Assembly: GCA_964615095.1 (NCBI GenBank)
Contig: CAZTPX010000040.1
Location: 1 to 64,000 of the forward strand
DNA from: JANXQG01 sp964615095
GTDB taxonomy: Bacteria; Planctomycetota; Planctomycetia; Pirellulales; Thermoguttaceae
Reading direction: 5' to 3'
Length of the DNA stretch: 64,000 bases
Made by a program: the position numbers and the translations under genes. The stretch's first letter is position 1. Each line of letters begins with the position of its first letter. This document shows, piece after piece, positions 19,996 to 29,335 of this stretch. The notes beneath the pieces are model-generated. The model had not been told where the DNA came from. It worked only from the letters and a program-made list of their open reading frames with translations, and did not search any database.

Positions 19996-20015
19996 CGGAC
20001 CCGAAAATTTGGGTC
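19996..20015. other. Small inverted repeat in spacer
   Basis: GGACCC-gaaaattt-GGGTCC lies between the stop of the giant gene and the GH26 start. A 6-bp stem without a T-run is weak for a terminator, so the role is unknown. Confidence 0.3.
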
Positions 20016-20140
20016 CCAGACCATGGAACGTGGCGCTGGAAGCGCACTCGACACTGTGCTATGATCGAACCATCACTCCGATCGGCACTGGTTCCCGTTG
20101 TAGCCGTGTTTCGCATCGGTCTCCAAGAACAGGACACGTC

Positions 20141-21166
20141 ATGAAAAGACTCTTCGCCACCCTCGTGTTGTTGCTCGCAATGATTGGCGGGTCTGTCAGT
20201 GCCCTGGAGCCCGCGAATCCGAAAGCCAACATCAAGGCCCATGCGATCCTGAATTACCTGGAGAGGCTTCCGCAGCAGGCCGACAAGCGTCTGCTCTCCG
20301 GGCAGTTCACCGATGCCGGCCCCACCGCCAAACTGGCGATGTGCGAGGAAGTCCATGAAAAGACGGGCCGCTGGCCGGCGATGATCGGCCTTGACTACGC
20401 CGACTTTGCCAAGGGCGGCCTGGAATATAAGACCGTCAACCGCGTCGCGATCGAGTACGCCAAGCAAGGCGGTTTGGTCACCATCTCCGCCCACCTCTAC
20501 AACCCGGCCAATCCCAAGAGCCGCGGCCCGTGGGAGCAGGGCGGGGACATCCAGAAGCTCATCGCCCCCGGCAACGAGACCCACGACCACTGGATCAAAG
20601 AATTGGATATCATGGCCGCCGGACTGAAAGAGCTACAGGACGCCGGCGTAGTCGTGCTCTGGCGGCCATTCCATGAAATGAACGGCGGCTGGTTCTGGTG
20701 GGGCGCGAAGGAGCCCAAGACCTTCATCCGGGTCTGGCAGCACATGTTCGACTACTTTACCAAGACGAAGGGCCTGAACAACGTGCTGTGGGTCTACTCG
20801 CCTAACCACGGTGACAAGACGGCCGATTATTATGCCGGGGACCAGTACGTGGACATCGTCGGCTTGGACGCCTACACCGATTTCGTCGATCCGCAGCACA
20901 TCCGCGGTTACGAAGCTGTGGCCAAGCTGCCCAAGCCGTTCGGCTTCACGGAATTCGGCCCCCACGGCCCGCACAACCCGCCGGGCGACTACGATTACAC
21001 GCGCTTCATCGACGGTGTCCAGAAGCACTTCCCCAAGACGACATTCTTCCTTGCCTGGCACCATAAATGGAGCCTTGGGCGGAACCAGAACGCCAAACAA
21101 CTCCTGGAGCACCCCTGGCTGGTCAACCGCGAGGATCTGCCGACATTTGCGACATCGAAGAACTGA
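20141..21166 (+). CDS. GH26 family endo-beta-mannanase-like glycoside hydrolase
   Basis: 341 residues with a signal peptide (MKRLFATLVLLLAMIGGSVS) and AGGA 8 bases before the ATG. GH26 signatures are clear: WRPFHEMNGGWFWWG, where E179 would be the acid/base, and FTEFGPHG, where E271 would be the nucleophile. LLSGQFTDAG near the N-terminus is also typical of GH26. Most GH26 enzymes cleave beta-1,4-mannan, but some act on mixed-linkage glucan or xylan, so the substrate is open. It acts outside the cytoplasm. The GH16-like gene starts 62 bp downstream on the same strand, so the pair is probably one operon. Confidence 0.93.
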   Translation: MKRLFATLVLLLAMIGGSVSALEPANPKANIKAHAILNYLERLPQQADKRLLSGQFTDAGPTAKLAMCEEVHEKTGRWPAMIGLDYADFAKGGLEYKTVNRVAIEYAKQGGLVTISAHLYNPANPKSRGPWEQGGDIQKLIAPGNETHDHWIKELDIMAAGLKELQDAGVVVLWRPFHEMNGGWFWWGAKEPKTFIRVWQHMFDYFTKTKGLNNVLWVYSPNHGDKTADYYAGDQYVDIVGLDAYTDFVDPQHIRGYEAVAKLPKPFGFTEFGPHGPHNPPGDYDYTRFIDGVQKHFPKTTFFLAWHHKWSLGRNQNAKQLLEHPWLVNREDLPTFATSKN

Positions 21167-21228
21167 ATGGAGTTGGCTTGCCGCCATTTGCCAGGATTCG
21201 TGAACGACGATTCGCAAGGAGAAACACC

Positions 21229-22092
21229 ATGCACATACACGCGGTTGTTGCGTTCCTGTTATGGGGACTTCTGGCTTCGCTTTCCCAAGCAGCCCCGGAC
21301 GGTAACGAGGCGGCATCCGGCAAAGCGGGCGCTGGCGTGCCGCCCGGAGCCGCGGCGCTGGGCTATACGAAGCGCGTGATCAACGAGACACCCACGGTTG
21401 CCGATATCGCCCCCGGCAAGAACGGCAACTACAAGTGGTTCAGCGGCCAATGGTATGCGCAGAACGTCCCGTCACTCGATCATTATGGGACACGCGGCGG
21501 TGTGCTTGCGTTGAGCTTGGACGGCGATCTCGTCAGTATGCCCCGCGATTTCTCGGCGGGCAGATTGCCGCTGTTGGCCGGAAAGGACGGTTTCTACGTC
21601 GAGTTCGACGTCCGGCTTTCGGACAATGATCGCGACCACTGGCCCGCCGTCTGGCTAATGCCGGCCGAGCACGACGGCAAGCGGGATCATTACGAGGGAG
21701 ACCCGGCCGGTGTCGAGCGGTTCATGGAACTCGACGTCGACGAAGGTGGCTTCGGCCCAGGATTGGCAGGGACTGTCCATAGCACGGAGGGCGTGTATCC
21801 CAAGTGGAAACACATCCAGAACCCCAACAACGTGTCCTCGGTTGCCATTGATCGCAGCCAGAAGCATACGTTTTGCGCCAGTTACGATCCGGTACGTCAG
21901 AAAGCGGCATGGTGGGTGGACGGCAAGCCGCAAATGAGCGCCGGTTCGCCCTATGTGCCGGCTGTTGCGGCGCGGCAGCATTTCTATCTGATCATCTCGG
22001 CTCAATCCCAGGGGGCGAAGAAGCCGTATTTCATGTTCGTCAGCGGCGTACGGGCCTATGCCCCGCCGAGTTCGCTGCTGCCGGAAAGGTGA
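21229..22092 (+). CDS. GH16-like family glycoside hydrolase
   Basis: 287 residues, starting after AAGGAG. Signal peptide MHIHAVVAFLLWGLLASLS-QAAP. The jelly-roll family motif appears as MELDVDEGG: E167 and E172 would be nucleophile and acid/base and D169 the assisting residue, matching the ExDxxE pattern of GH16. The preceding DHWPAVWLMP block is also typical. GH16 members cleave beta-1,3- or beta-1,4-glucans and galactans; the exact target cannot be read here. Downstream partner of the GH26 gene, so the two probably process one polysaccharide outside the cell. Confidence 0.85.
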   Translation: MHIHAVVAFLLWGLLASLSQAAPDGNEAASGKAGAGVPPGAAALGYTKRVINETPTVADIAPGKNGNYKWFSGQWYAQNVPSLDHYGTRGGVLALSLDGDLVSMPRDFSAGRLPLLAGKDGFYVEFDVRLSDNDRDHWPAVWLMPAEHDGKRDHYEGDPAGVERFMELDVDEGGFGPGLAGTVHSTEGVYPKWKHIQNPNNVSSVAIDRSQKHTFCASYDPVRQKAAWWVDGKPQMSAGSPYVPAVAARQHFYLIISAQSQGAKKPYFMFVSGVRAYAPPSSLLPER

Positions 22093-22360
22093 TGGCCAGT
22101 GCGTGGGCGGCAAGAACTCAGACAAGTCTCAATTCGGGGGCGGAATGAAACAGGAGCAGTCCCATCGAGCCTCCCTGAATCAATTCCTACCCGGTCGAAC
22201 CCGGCCTGGCTTGTGTCTGTGCCACTGAGGGCGATGGTGGCCTGGAACGATGGCCGTGGATCGGGGTCGCTGGAGCAGATGTCAAGAAAAATTGCGGCAC
22301 TTGGCGGCCAATTCACCACGCCAGAGGCAGTCTTCGCCTCACTCGTGGGGGATCGTAGGT

Positions 22361-22402
22361 CGTTCCTTGCGCGCGGTGGAGTGCCTAACCGCCGCAGGCA
22401 AG
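22361..22402 (+). repeat. Third copy of the 3638/3705 repeat family
   Basis: Matches the minus-strand form of the 3638 repeat: TTCCTTGCGCGCGGTGG then AGTGCCTAACCGCCGCAGGC. The similarity includes the GCAGGCAAG extension seen next to copy 1, so the full family unit is at least 45 bp. Confidence 0.55.
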
Positions 22403-22569
22403 GCGACTGGCGAAGGTCCCGAGAAAACGGAAGACGGTCCTTTGATGAGAACATCGAAAAACATATGAGCTTTGGGAAGATCGGCCTTTCGAGCATCACG
22501 CCGCTCATCTGGTCCTTCGGCGCGGCCGAGCCCCCGCGAAACTGATGCTGGCCAATTTGTCGAGAATTA

Positions 22570-22930
22570 CCCTTCCGCGGCCCGCGTAGCAGCTTCGACT
22601 GTTAGGCCGCGACCATCGATCAGCGCGGGCGAGCGTGGCCGTTGGCGCTGTGAACGGATGTGCATGGCAGCACTCCCATCTTCTCGGCTACATCCACGTT
22701 GATGGCACGGACGGCTTGGCGATCTTCGGCGGCTACGCCACGCTCGTGCATGGCGTTGGCGGTCATGTTCAGCGCGACGCGGACACCTGCAGGCGTGCGT
22801 CAGGCGCCCGCCGAAGACGTCGGCGTCGAGGAATCGCCGGATCTCGCCGATCCGCCCCTCGGCGTGCAGCTTGTAGACGAGAGCTTCGTGCATGTGGTTA
22901 GCAACCCGATGGAGGAGACAAGTCCGCCGA
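22570..22930 (-). pseudogene. Frameshifted remnant of an unknown protein
   Basis: On the minus strand one frame reads HMHEALVYKLHAEGRIGEIR then FLDADVFGGRL. The sense then continues in another frame as VALNMTANAMHERGVAAEDR, AVRAINVDVAEKMGVLP and ALIDGRGLTVEAATRAAEG-stop. Both pieces look like ordinary soluble protein. I do not recognise the family. A frameshift near 22800 would join them. Confidence 0.35.
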
Positions 22931-22970
22931 GATAGGCAGGCGCGTTTTATGGCCATGCCTACTTCCTCCG

Positions 22971-25424
22971 CTAATGTACTCGCCATTTGAGGATTCCGCC
23001 AGACCAGTCGCGCTGAAGTTGGACTTCGATCCGCAAGGCGGTTGTCGTCACCCGATCGAAATCCGTACGATTGTACTGGTCCATCTTCGTGCCGTATTCC
23101 GATCCGTTCAGAACTGGCTTCCACTCGTTACCGTCTTGGTAGAGCAGACGCCAGGACTGCGGCACGCGACAATGGGCCTTGATTCGACGCTCGTCCCACC
23201 AATAGACCTCGACGGCCGAGACATTCTGCGGCTTGTCGAAGTCGTACTGCACCCATTCCTTGGTGCCCTTGTGGTCCCACCAGGTAAAGCGAGGGATCTT
23301 GGTGTCGTCCGAGGCAGTCGGCTCGATCTGGTCGTTCATGCCGGTCAGCGTGTCGTTCTGCCAGCAATGTGAGGCTGAAGGCCGGGCCCGGCTGGCGATG
23401 GTCGGGAGTGACGCCGGCTGGGCACGTTCGGGAGCCTCCGGCAGCCAAACCAGCATTTCTGCCGGCTCCCGGTTGGCGTTGACGTAATAGGGCACCGCGA
23501 CCAGTTCGGCGGTCTTCTGTTCTACACCGCCATCCTCGGTTCGATACAAACCCAAAACAGGACCGCGAACAACGGTAACCCCGCCCAGCAGGTCGTTGCG
23601 ATGTTCTGTGGTAAATTGGGTTTGTGGTGGAACGAAGAGGTTCCGCACGTTGCCGCTGTTGTCAACGCCTTCCAAACAGTACACGATCGGCCCGCGCATC
23701 AAGGCCACGCGGCCTGCATCGGCCCTGACCTCGGGATGGGCCTTCACACGCCGCACGGGCATGTCCATCGCCAACTCCACCACATCGCCAGATTTCCACT
23801 CACGGCGCAGCCGCACATAGCCGTGAACCATTTCCAGGGTCTCGACGATCAGGCCGTTCAACTTCAGCCGCGCAGCCCCGTTGGCTGGCCGGCCCAAGAC
23901 CTGGTACAGGTCGCCGGGCGAGGACGTTGCTTGACACCAAGCCGGGATGCGGATCGACAGGTCGAATGTCGCCGGTTTTTCCGGCTCGATCGCGATTCTT
24001 ACCTCGCCCTGCCAGGGATAACGGGTCGTCTGTCGCAGCACGACCTTGCCGACGGACAGTCGCACCTCAGCCCGGCTGCCGACGAAGAGGTTGACGTAGA
24101 TGCCGCCCTGGTCCTGAGCGTAGATGTAGCCGGGCATTGCGCCCATGATTTTCAGGAACATTGGCGGGCAGCAAGGGCATCCGTGCCAGTACCAACGGAC
24201 ACGGCCCTTGCCGGCTTCCAGTGGATTTTCGTAGAAGTAGCGATTGCCGTGGAGCGAGACACCCGCCAGTACCGCGTTGTAGAGCGTCCGTTCCAGTTCG
24301 TCCACATAGCATGCATCGCCGCAGAGCAGGTTCATGTTGCGGCTGAAGAAGCCCGACCCGATGGCAGCGCAGGTCTCCAGGTAGCCGTTGTTGGGCAACT
24401 CATAATCCCTGGTAAAGGCTTCACCCGCAGAACTGGCTCCCACCGCGCCTGTGATGTGCATACGCCGCCTGGTCATGTTGTTCCAGAGGCGGCCTGCCGA
24501 TTCATAATACTCTTTGCGGTCATTGATCGTGGCCAGGGCCGTCAAGCCGGTACACATCAGCGTAGCGCGGACCGCATGGCCTTCGAGTGTTTCCTGCTGA
24601 AACACCGGCTTATGGTCCTGGTCATAGTTGCCGTACGTTCGCCGCCCCTGGTAGTTGCCGCGCGATTCGATCCAGAACTCCGCCAGTTTCAGATACCGGT
24701 TTTCGTCGACGGGGATAGGCATTTCCTGCTTGAGTCTTGGTCTGGCGCGGAAGAGCAGATACAACTTGGCCATCGCCTCCTCGGGCAAAGCATGTCCGGG
24801 GATGACGTTGGTCTTGGGCGGCGGGCCGATCACGTCGCAAGCGTGGTTGGCCATTTTCACGGCCACGCGCAGCAGACTTGTCTTACCAGTGGCCTGGTAA
24901 TAGTGGACCCCCGCCTCCACGAGCGCCCCGAAGTTGTATACGTCGTGTTGTTGCACGTCATTGCCGCCGTTCAGCCCCCACCGCTTATCCGGCGCCATCA
25001 ACTGCGTCCAGGTGTTGAGGTAGCCGTCAGGGTCCTTGGCCTGGGCGGCGGCGATCCGGGCGATGTAACCGTCTACCCGCTTCTCCAAATCAGGGGCGGG
25101 TCCGGCGGCGAGAAAATCGGCCGTGCCGCGGATCATCTCATAGATCAGCCCGTCGTACCATTCCGGGCCAGCGTGCCTGCCGGTCTTGCCGTCGCGCACC
25201 CGGTCGAAGTTGTTGATCGCTCCGCCGCGGTCGTTCTCGAACTTCGTGAAGCAGTCGGCGATGGTCACCTCTTGCCACACCTTCCGCTTGGGCGACCAGA
25301 AATCGTCCTCGATCGTGACCTGTTGGATGGGAACAGGGGTAAGGCGATGCGGCGCCGTTTCAGCGGCAATCGCGATGCCGATTGTGGTGGTAAGCAGCGT
25401 GCAAATCACGGTGCGCGTCAGCAT
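22971..25424 (-). CDS. GH127-type beta-L-arabinofuranosidase with C-terminal discoidin-like domain
   Basis: 817 residues with a signal peptide (MLTRTVICTLLTTTIGIAIA). The catalytic part resembles DUF1680/GH127. YLETCA gives E350 and C352, and HGCPCCPPM gives C418 and C419, equivalent to the Glu-x-Cys and Cys-Cys residues that hold zinc and act as nucleophile in characterised GH127. Residues from about 680 form a separate beta domain (WWDHKGTKEWVQYDFDKP, VEVYWWDERRI) like F5/8-type carbohydrate-binding modules. It should release L-arabinofuranose or a similar sugar from oligosaccharides in the periplasm. It faces the GH26/GH16 pair and precedes a transporter, consistent with one degradation locus. 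Confidence 0.9.
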   Translation of the reverse strand: MLTRTVICTLLTTTIGIAIAAETAPHRLTPVPIQQVTIEDDFWSPKRKVWQEVTIADCFTKFENDRGGAINNFDRVRDGKTGRHAGPEWYDGLIYEMIRGTADFLAAGPAPDLEKRVDGYIARIAAAQAKDPDGYLNTWTQLMAPDKRWGLNGGNDVQQHDVYNFGALVEAGVHYYQATGKTSLLRVAVKMANHACDVIGPPPKTNVIPGHALPEEAMAKLYLLFRARPRLKQEMPIPVDENRYLKLAEFWIESRGNYQGRRTYGNYDQDHKPVFQQETLEGHAVRATLMCTGLTALATINDRKEYYESAGRLWNNMTRRRMHITGAVGASSAGEAFTRDYELPNNGYLETCAAIGSGFFSRNMNLLCGDACYVDELERTLYNAVLAGVSLHGNRYFYENPLEAGKGRVRWYWHGCPCCPPMFLKIMGAMPGYIYAQDQGGIYVNLFVGSRAEVRLSVGKVVLRQTTRYPWQGEVRIAIEPEKPATFDLSIRIPAWCQATSSPGDLYQVLGRPANGAARLKLNGLIVETLEMVHGYVRLRREWKSGDVVELAMDMPVRRVKAHPEVRADAGRVALMRGPIVYCLEGVDNSGNVRNLFVPPQTQFTTEHRNDLLGGVTVVRGPVLGLYRTEDGGVEQKTAELVAVPYYVNANREPAEMLVWLPEAPERAQPASLPTIASRARPSASHCWQNDTLTGMNDQIEPTASDDTKIPRFTWWDHKGTKEWVQYDFDKPQNVSAVEVYWWDERRIKAHCRVPQSWRLLYQDGNEWKPVLNGSEYGTKMDQYNRTDFDRVTTTALRIEVQLQRDWSGGILKWRVH

Positions 25425-25709
25425 GTCATTCGGGCCTTAAAATGGTCAAGGAATATGGTGGAAAGGTATTGCTTATTCTACGCCCTGCGGCGGTGTGCTG
25501 CCATTTGTGCTGCCTGAATTGCGTTCCACGCCTTGGGCTCAGAATTGGCGAGAGGGTATCCCCAACCTGGGGCCACGGTAACGGCCCGCGACGTTGTACA
25601 GCACATAGAGGCACCGAACGGGCGATCTGCTTGCTTCGCAGGCCCGGAAATCAGCCCCTCCTGCCCTTATGAAATAGACGCACCGGAACTGCACTTCGCA
25701 CGTTCCGGC

Positions 25710-26999
25710 CTATACGGTTTCCTCTCGCGGCTCGGTCAACAACAGTGCCACCACAGCAGCCGGAAGGAAGAGCAACGCTGCATAGACTAGCGCCAGGCGG
25801 CAATCGCCGGCATCGGCAAGCCGGCCGAACAGCACGGTCCCGGCGGCGGCCGCCAGCCGGCCGATGTTGTAGCAGAAGCCGGCCCCGGTGGTTCTCAACA
25901 AGGTCGGAAACAGCGGCGGCAGATACATCGTGAAGAGCGCGAAAACGCCTTGCGAAACACCCACCGCCGAAAGCCACCAGAACTGGTTCCATGGGCCTCG
26001 CGGTGCATGGTAGGTCCAGACCATCGAGAGGCAGTAGGCTACGCACATCAGGGCGATGGCCCGCCGATACCCCAGCACCCGGGCGATCGCCCCGGCCAGG
26101 AAGTTCCCGGCAATCGCCGTAAGCATCAAGAGCACCATGGTCATGCTGAGAAAGCGGGTCTTTTGGGGCTCGCTCCACGCGCTCAGCGCGGGCAGGTTGC
26201 GAAGATGTTGCAGCGACCAGTAGTTGAAGGCCCAATGGGCCGTCAGGGCCAAGGAGCAGACGGCGATCGTCAATAGCGTGGTGCGGCGGATCTCGCCGCG
26301 AAACAACTTGCGAATCGACGGCGCGGACCGGCCGGCGCGAGCCCTGGCCGCGTGCCACTCCTCGCTTTCCGGCACCGCCCGCACCATCCACAGCACCGAC
26401 AACGCCGGCAGCACGCCCACGAGGAAGACCGTGCGGTGCTGCCACACCGGGCTGGACCAGGGCACCAGCGATAGGGCCGCGGCCGCGACCATCGCCAAGA
26501 GAGTTCCACAGTTGACGGCTGACTGCAAGACGGCCGCGATCCATGGTCCCCAACGACGGGGCCACGTCTCCGAGAGCAGGGCCGCGCCCACCGCCCATTC
26601 GCCGCCGATCCCCAACGCCGCCAGGAAACGAAAAATCAGCAGATGCCACCACGTTTGGGCGAAGAACGACAGGCCGGTGCAGATCGCATAGGTGAGGATG
26701 GTCAACATCAGCGTGCGGGCGCGCCCCAGCCGGTCGCCCAGGCGGCCGAACCATCCACCCCCCAGCGCCCAGCCAACCAGGAAGGCGGCCTGGATCAGCG
26801 AGCCGTAATAGCCCACCGCCGTGTCGCGCTGGTCGTCCACTGCCAGCAGTTGGGCAACGAAAGGCGTGGCCACCAGCGTATAAAGGTGCATGTCCAACCC
26901 GTCGAATAGCCAGCCCAGCCAGGCGGCAATCCCCGACTTCCATTGTTGTGGCGAGATGTCGGACAACCGCAGAGGTTCCTGGTCACCGGTAACGTGCAT
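25710..26999 (-). CDS. MFS transporter (sugar or organic-acid type)
   Basis: 429 residues with about twelve hydrophobic segments. The signature loop between helices 2 and 3 reads GRLGDRLGRAR, the family motif G-x-x-x-D-R-x-G-R-R. The N-terminus (WKSGIAAWLGWLFDGLDMHL) resembles the branch that carries sialic acid, aromatic acids and related anions. The start at 26999 is preferred because GTGGAG lies 6 bases upstream, whereas it would touch the ATG at 27005. It is divergent from the DapA-family aldolase gene, about 450 bp away, so the pair may serve one uptake and breakdown route. The substrate is not determined. Confidence 0.88.
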   Translation of the reverse strand: MHVTGDQEPLRLSDISPQQWKSGIAAWLGWLFDGLDMHLYTLVATPFVAQLLAVDDQRDTAVGYYGSLIQAAFLVGWALGGGWFGRLGDRLGRARTLMLTILTYAICTGLSFFAQTWWHLLIFRFLAALGIGGEWAVGAALLSETWPRRWGPWIAAVLQSAVNCGTLLAMVAAAALSLVPWSSPVWQHRTVFLVGVLPALSVLWMVRAVPESEEWHAARARAGRSAPSIRKLFRGEIRRTTLLTIAVCSLALTAHWAFNYWSLQHLRNLPALSAWSEPQKTRFLSMTMVLLMLTAIAGNFLAGAIARVLGYRRAIALMCVAYCLSMVWTYHAPRGPWNQFWWLSAVGVSQGVFALFTMYLPPLFPTLLRTTGAGFCYNIGRLAAAAGTVLFGRLADAGDCRLALVYAALLFLPAAVVALLLTEPREETV

Positions 27000-27452
27000 G
27001 AGCATCTCCACGGTTTAGGCCACAACCGTCAGGCGTTGTGTGGCGAGATGGCGATCAGAACCACGAGGGTTTCCGTGCCCGTATTCTTGATTTCGTCAAG
27101 GCACCAGGGGGCGCAATCATACCCGTAAACCCTCCGTCGCTAGACATGTTCCACTCCGCTGAGTTGGGATTGGCTTGGAAGAGCGAACACTCGCCGCTCC
27201 AGTATACAGGGAACCGCTGGCGCGAGGAAGGAATTGTGACCTATAATTGCACAGGAAAGCACCCGGGTACGTGGCGGAGTATCGCCCCTGCGCGGTAGAA
27301 TGTGGGCAATCACATCAGACTTACTAGCTCGGCAACGAAGTTGATCAATACTAACCCGAATCGCAAGCGAAGATCTCTCGCTTCGTCGGGCTACTGTGCG
27401 GGTCTTTCATGCCGGGGTAATACGGCAAGCACGCGGGGAGCAGAAAACAACA
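27000..27452. other. Divergent spacer between transporter and aldolase genes
   Basis: Holds the cupin-like remnant (27029-27139) and promoter-like TATAAT at 27242-27247 without a good -35 element. No intact gene. Confidence 0.45.
27029..27139 (-). pseudogene. Possible 3' remnant of a cupin-type gene
   Basis: A 37-codon minus-strand frame bounded by stops ends with LDEIKNTGTETLVVLIAISP then HNA-stop. The phrase IKNTGTETLVV is typical of the last strands of cupin domains. No start codon or upstream part remains. It sits directly before the MFS gene on the same strand, so a lost isomerase-like gene may once have shared the operon. This is a weak inference from one short motif. Confidence 0.3.
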
Positions 27453-28466
27453 ATGGCTGCAAAGATTGAAGGTATTTTCACGCCCAACGTCGTGCCGCTG
27501 GACGATCGCGGCGACATCAACGAACCCGAGCTGCGGCGGTATATCGATTGGCTGATTGATCGAGGCGTCCACGGCCTGTACCCCAATGGCTCGACCGGCG
27601 AGTTCACGCGCTTTTCCTGCGATGAGCGGAAGCGGATCGTGAAGATCGTCTGTGAACAGGCGGAGGGGCGCGTGCCCGTCCTGGCCGGCGCTGCCGAGGC
27701 GAATGTCCGCGAGACTATTCGTGCTTGCGAAACCTACGCGGAATACGGGGCGCGGGCGGTCGCCATCGTCTCGCCTTTCTACTACAAGCTCTCGCCGGAA
27801 TCGGTCCGCGCCTACTTCGAGGAGATCGCCCGCAACAGCCCGATCGACATCACGCTCTACAACATCCCCATGTTCGCCAGTCCGATCGACGTCCCCACCA
27901 TCCGCCGCCTCGCCGAGTTGGATCGCATCGTGGGCATCAAGGACTCTTCCGGCGACTTGGCGTTCATGATGCGGATGATGTCGGCGGTGCGGCCCGTGCG
28001 GCCCGATTTCGTTTACCTGACCGGCTGGGAAGCCGTGCTGGTGCCGATGCTCTTGATCGGTTGCAACGGCGGGACCAACTCCACGAGTGGCGTCGTACCG
28101 GAGTTGACGCGGCAGCTCTATGACCTCACGCGCGGCGGCCGGATCGAGCAGGCCATGCTCCTGCAATTCCGCATGCTTGAGTTGTTCGACGCCATGCTCT
28201 ACTCGGCCGATTTTCCCAACGGATTTCGGGCGGCCGTCGAGTTGCGGGGGTTCCGCGTCGGGCAGAGCCGCCAGCCCCAAAGCCTGGCGCAAAAGATCGA
28301 CTACTCCTCGCTCCAGGCCATCCTCCGCTGCATCCTGGCCGACTTCGGCTACGTCGATGTACCGCCGGCGGGCTGCCCGCCGCGGACCGGCCATCTGGAC
28401 CAGGACCGGCTCAACCACATCGTGGCCGAGGTCATTGAGAAGCTTCACCAGCGAGGCGCCGTGTGA
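27453..28466 (+). CDS. DapA/N-acetylneuraminate-lyase family aldolase or dehydratase
   Basis: 337 residues forming a TIM barrel of the DHDPS superfamily. The Schiff-base lysine is K163 in VGIKDSSG, the catalytic tyrosine Y136 in TLYNIP, and the carboxylate-binding GSTGE motif lies at 46-50. A C-terminal extension (from about 300) makes it longer than the 290-300 residues of true DapA, which argues for a sugar-acid aldolase or dehydratase and not lysine synthesis. Neighbours are a divergent MFS carrier and, 9 kb away, a YjhG-type dehydratase. In E. coli the YjhG product is cleaved by the DapA-family aldolase YjhH, so a pentonate route is possible. Confidence 0.88.
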   Translation: MAAKIEGIFTPNVVPLDDRGDINEPELRRYIDWLIDRGVHGLYPNGSTGEFTRFSCDERKRIVKIVCEQAEGRVPVLAGAAEANVRETIRACETYAEYGARAVAIVSPFYYKLSPESVRAYFEEIARNSPIDITLYNIPMFASPIDVPTIRRLAELDRIVGIKDSSGDLAFMMRMMSAVRPVRPDFVYLTGWEAVLVPMLLIGCNGGTNSTSGVVPELTRQLYDLTRGGRIEQAMLLQFRMLELFDAMLYSADFPNGFRAAVELRGFRVGQSRQPQSLAQKIDYSSLQAILRCILADFGYVDVPPAGCPPRTGHLDQDRLNHIVAEVIEKLHQRGAV

Positions 28467-28733
28467 TTGCCGCTCAATCTGCCGGCGGGAGTCAGGAAAA
28501 AGTGCTTCCAGCGGAGTTTCTCCGGCCTCGGCCGCCGCGACCAACCAGCCGTTTCGGGGCAGGCAGTGACCTGGCCACATCGAAAAAAGGGGCCTCTTGG
28601 AGTTTCGGAGGCGATTTTGTCCGTCCATGTGTGTGTTCTGCTTTCACTAAAGGTGTTGCTCGTACAGCGGAAATTGCGGGAATAGGATCGCTTGACACTC
28701 TAACGATAGTTTTGGCACAGCCAAAGGCCGTTG

Positions 28734-28807
28734 CCATTTTTGTGCCATTCTGTACCATTTTTTAGCCACTTTGTAGCATTCTGTGTCAGTTTCTACCATT
28801 TTGTGCT
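28734..28807 (+). repeat. Seven iterated copies of an 11-bp T-rich motif
   Basis: Consecutive variants of CCATTTTGTAG: CCATTTTTGTG, CCATTCTGTA, CCATTTTTTAG, CCACTTTGTAG, CATTCTGTGT, CAGTTTCTA, CCATTTTGTGC. The spacing of 9-11 bp is close to one helical turn, so all copies face the same side of the DNA. The composition is far more AT-rich than its surroundings. It could be a protein-binding iteron cluster or a bent-DNA element. Confidence 0.6.
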
Positions 28808-29037
28808 AAGAGTGTCCATGTGTACAGTATATCGGAGTAGGGCACATGGCGTTTTCTTGCGGCTATTTGAGTGTAGAGTCAGAAAAATAATTAATTGCTG
28901 TCGCGGCAAGTGCGGCGGTTCGCGACCGTTGCCCGGGCCGTAGGGCGGGTCGCGGCACGAGACCCACGCGGCACAGTTTCCGCGCAGCCGCCGGCGCGGA
29001 CGCCGACTTGGGCAGGTCGGTGCCGCGCATGGTATGT

Positions 29038-29064
29038 GGCCCCCAGTTCGCTACACTGGGGGCC
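29038..29064. other. Perfect 9-bp hairpin
   Basis: GGCCCCCAG, 9-nt loop, CTGGGGGCC. There is no T-run on either side, so an intrinsic terminator is unlikely. It could be a structured RNA end or protein site. Confidence 0.45.
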
Positions 29065-29335
29065 GGTCCGAATTGTCAAAGAACAAATACACGCGCAGGG
29101 TATTCAGACCTGGCTGAATCTTCTTCAGCGCGCTTTCTACCCACATAATACGCAAGGAATCTGGCCCCATTCCGCGCCGGACGCGAACTTGCGTCGCAAG
29201 TCCAATCGCTCGTTGCACTTTCGCTGTTGTCCGGCATGTTTCCAACACGCGCTCTCCCCACTCCCCGCCGCTGAGGAGAACCTCAGGTCCCGACGAATAA
29301 TCTTCGGACTGGAGGCGTAATGTTTTGATGTGTGA

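Larger units (their letters stand above)
22093..22970. other. Spacer with dispersed repeat and a gene remnant
   Basis: Between the convergent GH16 and GH127 genes. It holds a diverged copy of the 31-bp repeat (22361-22402) and a frame-broken protein remnant on the minus strand (22570-22930). No intact gene was seen. Confidence 0.5.

Noticed and set aside
23601..25517. 638-codon open frame antisense to GH127
   Set aside because: The minus strand carries the GH127 catalytic motifs; the antisense frame has no recognisable features.
27351..28628. 425-codon minus-strand frame over the aldolase gene
   Set aside because: The + strand has the complete DapA-family active site; the minus frame is an overlap artefact.
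29038..29064. Intrinsic terminator
   Set aside because: The stem is strong, but there is no T-run on either strand and no gene ends nearby.
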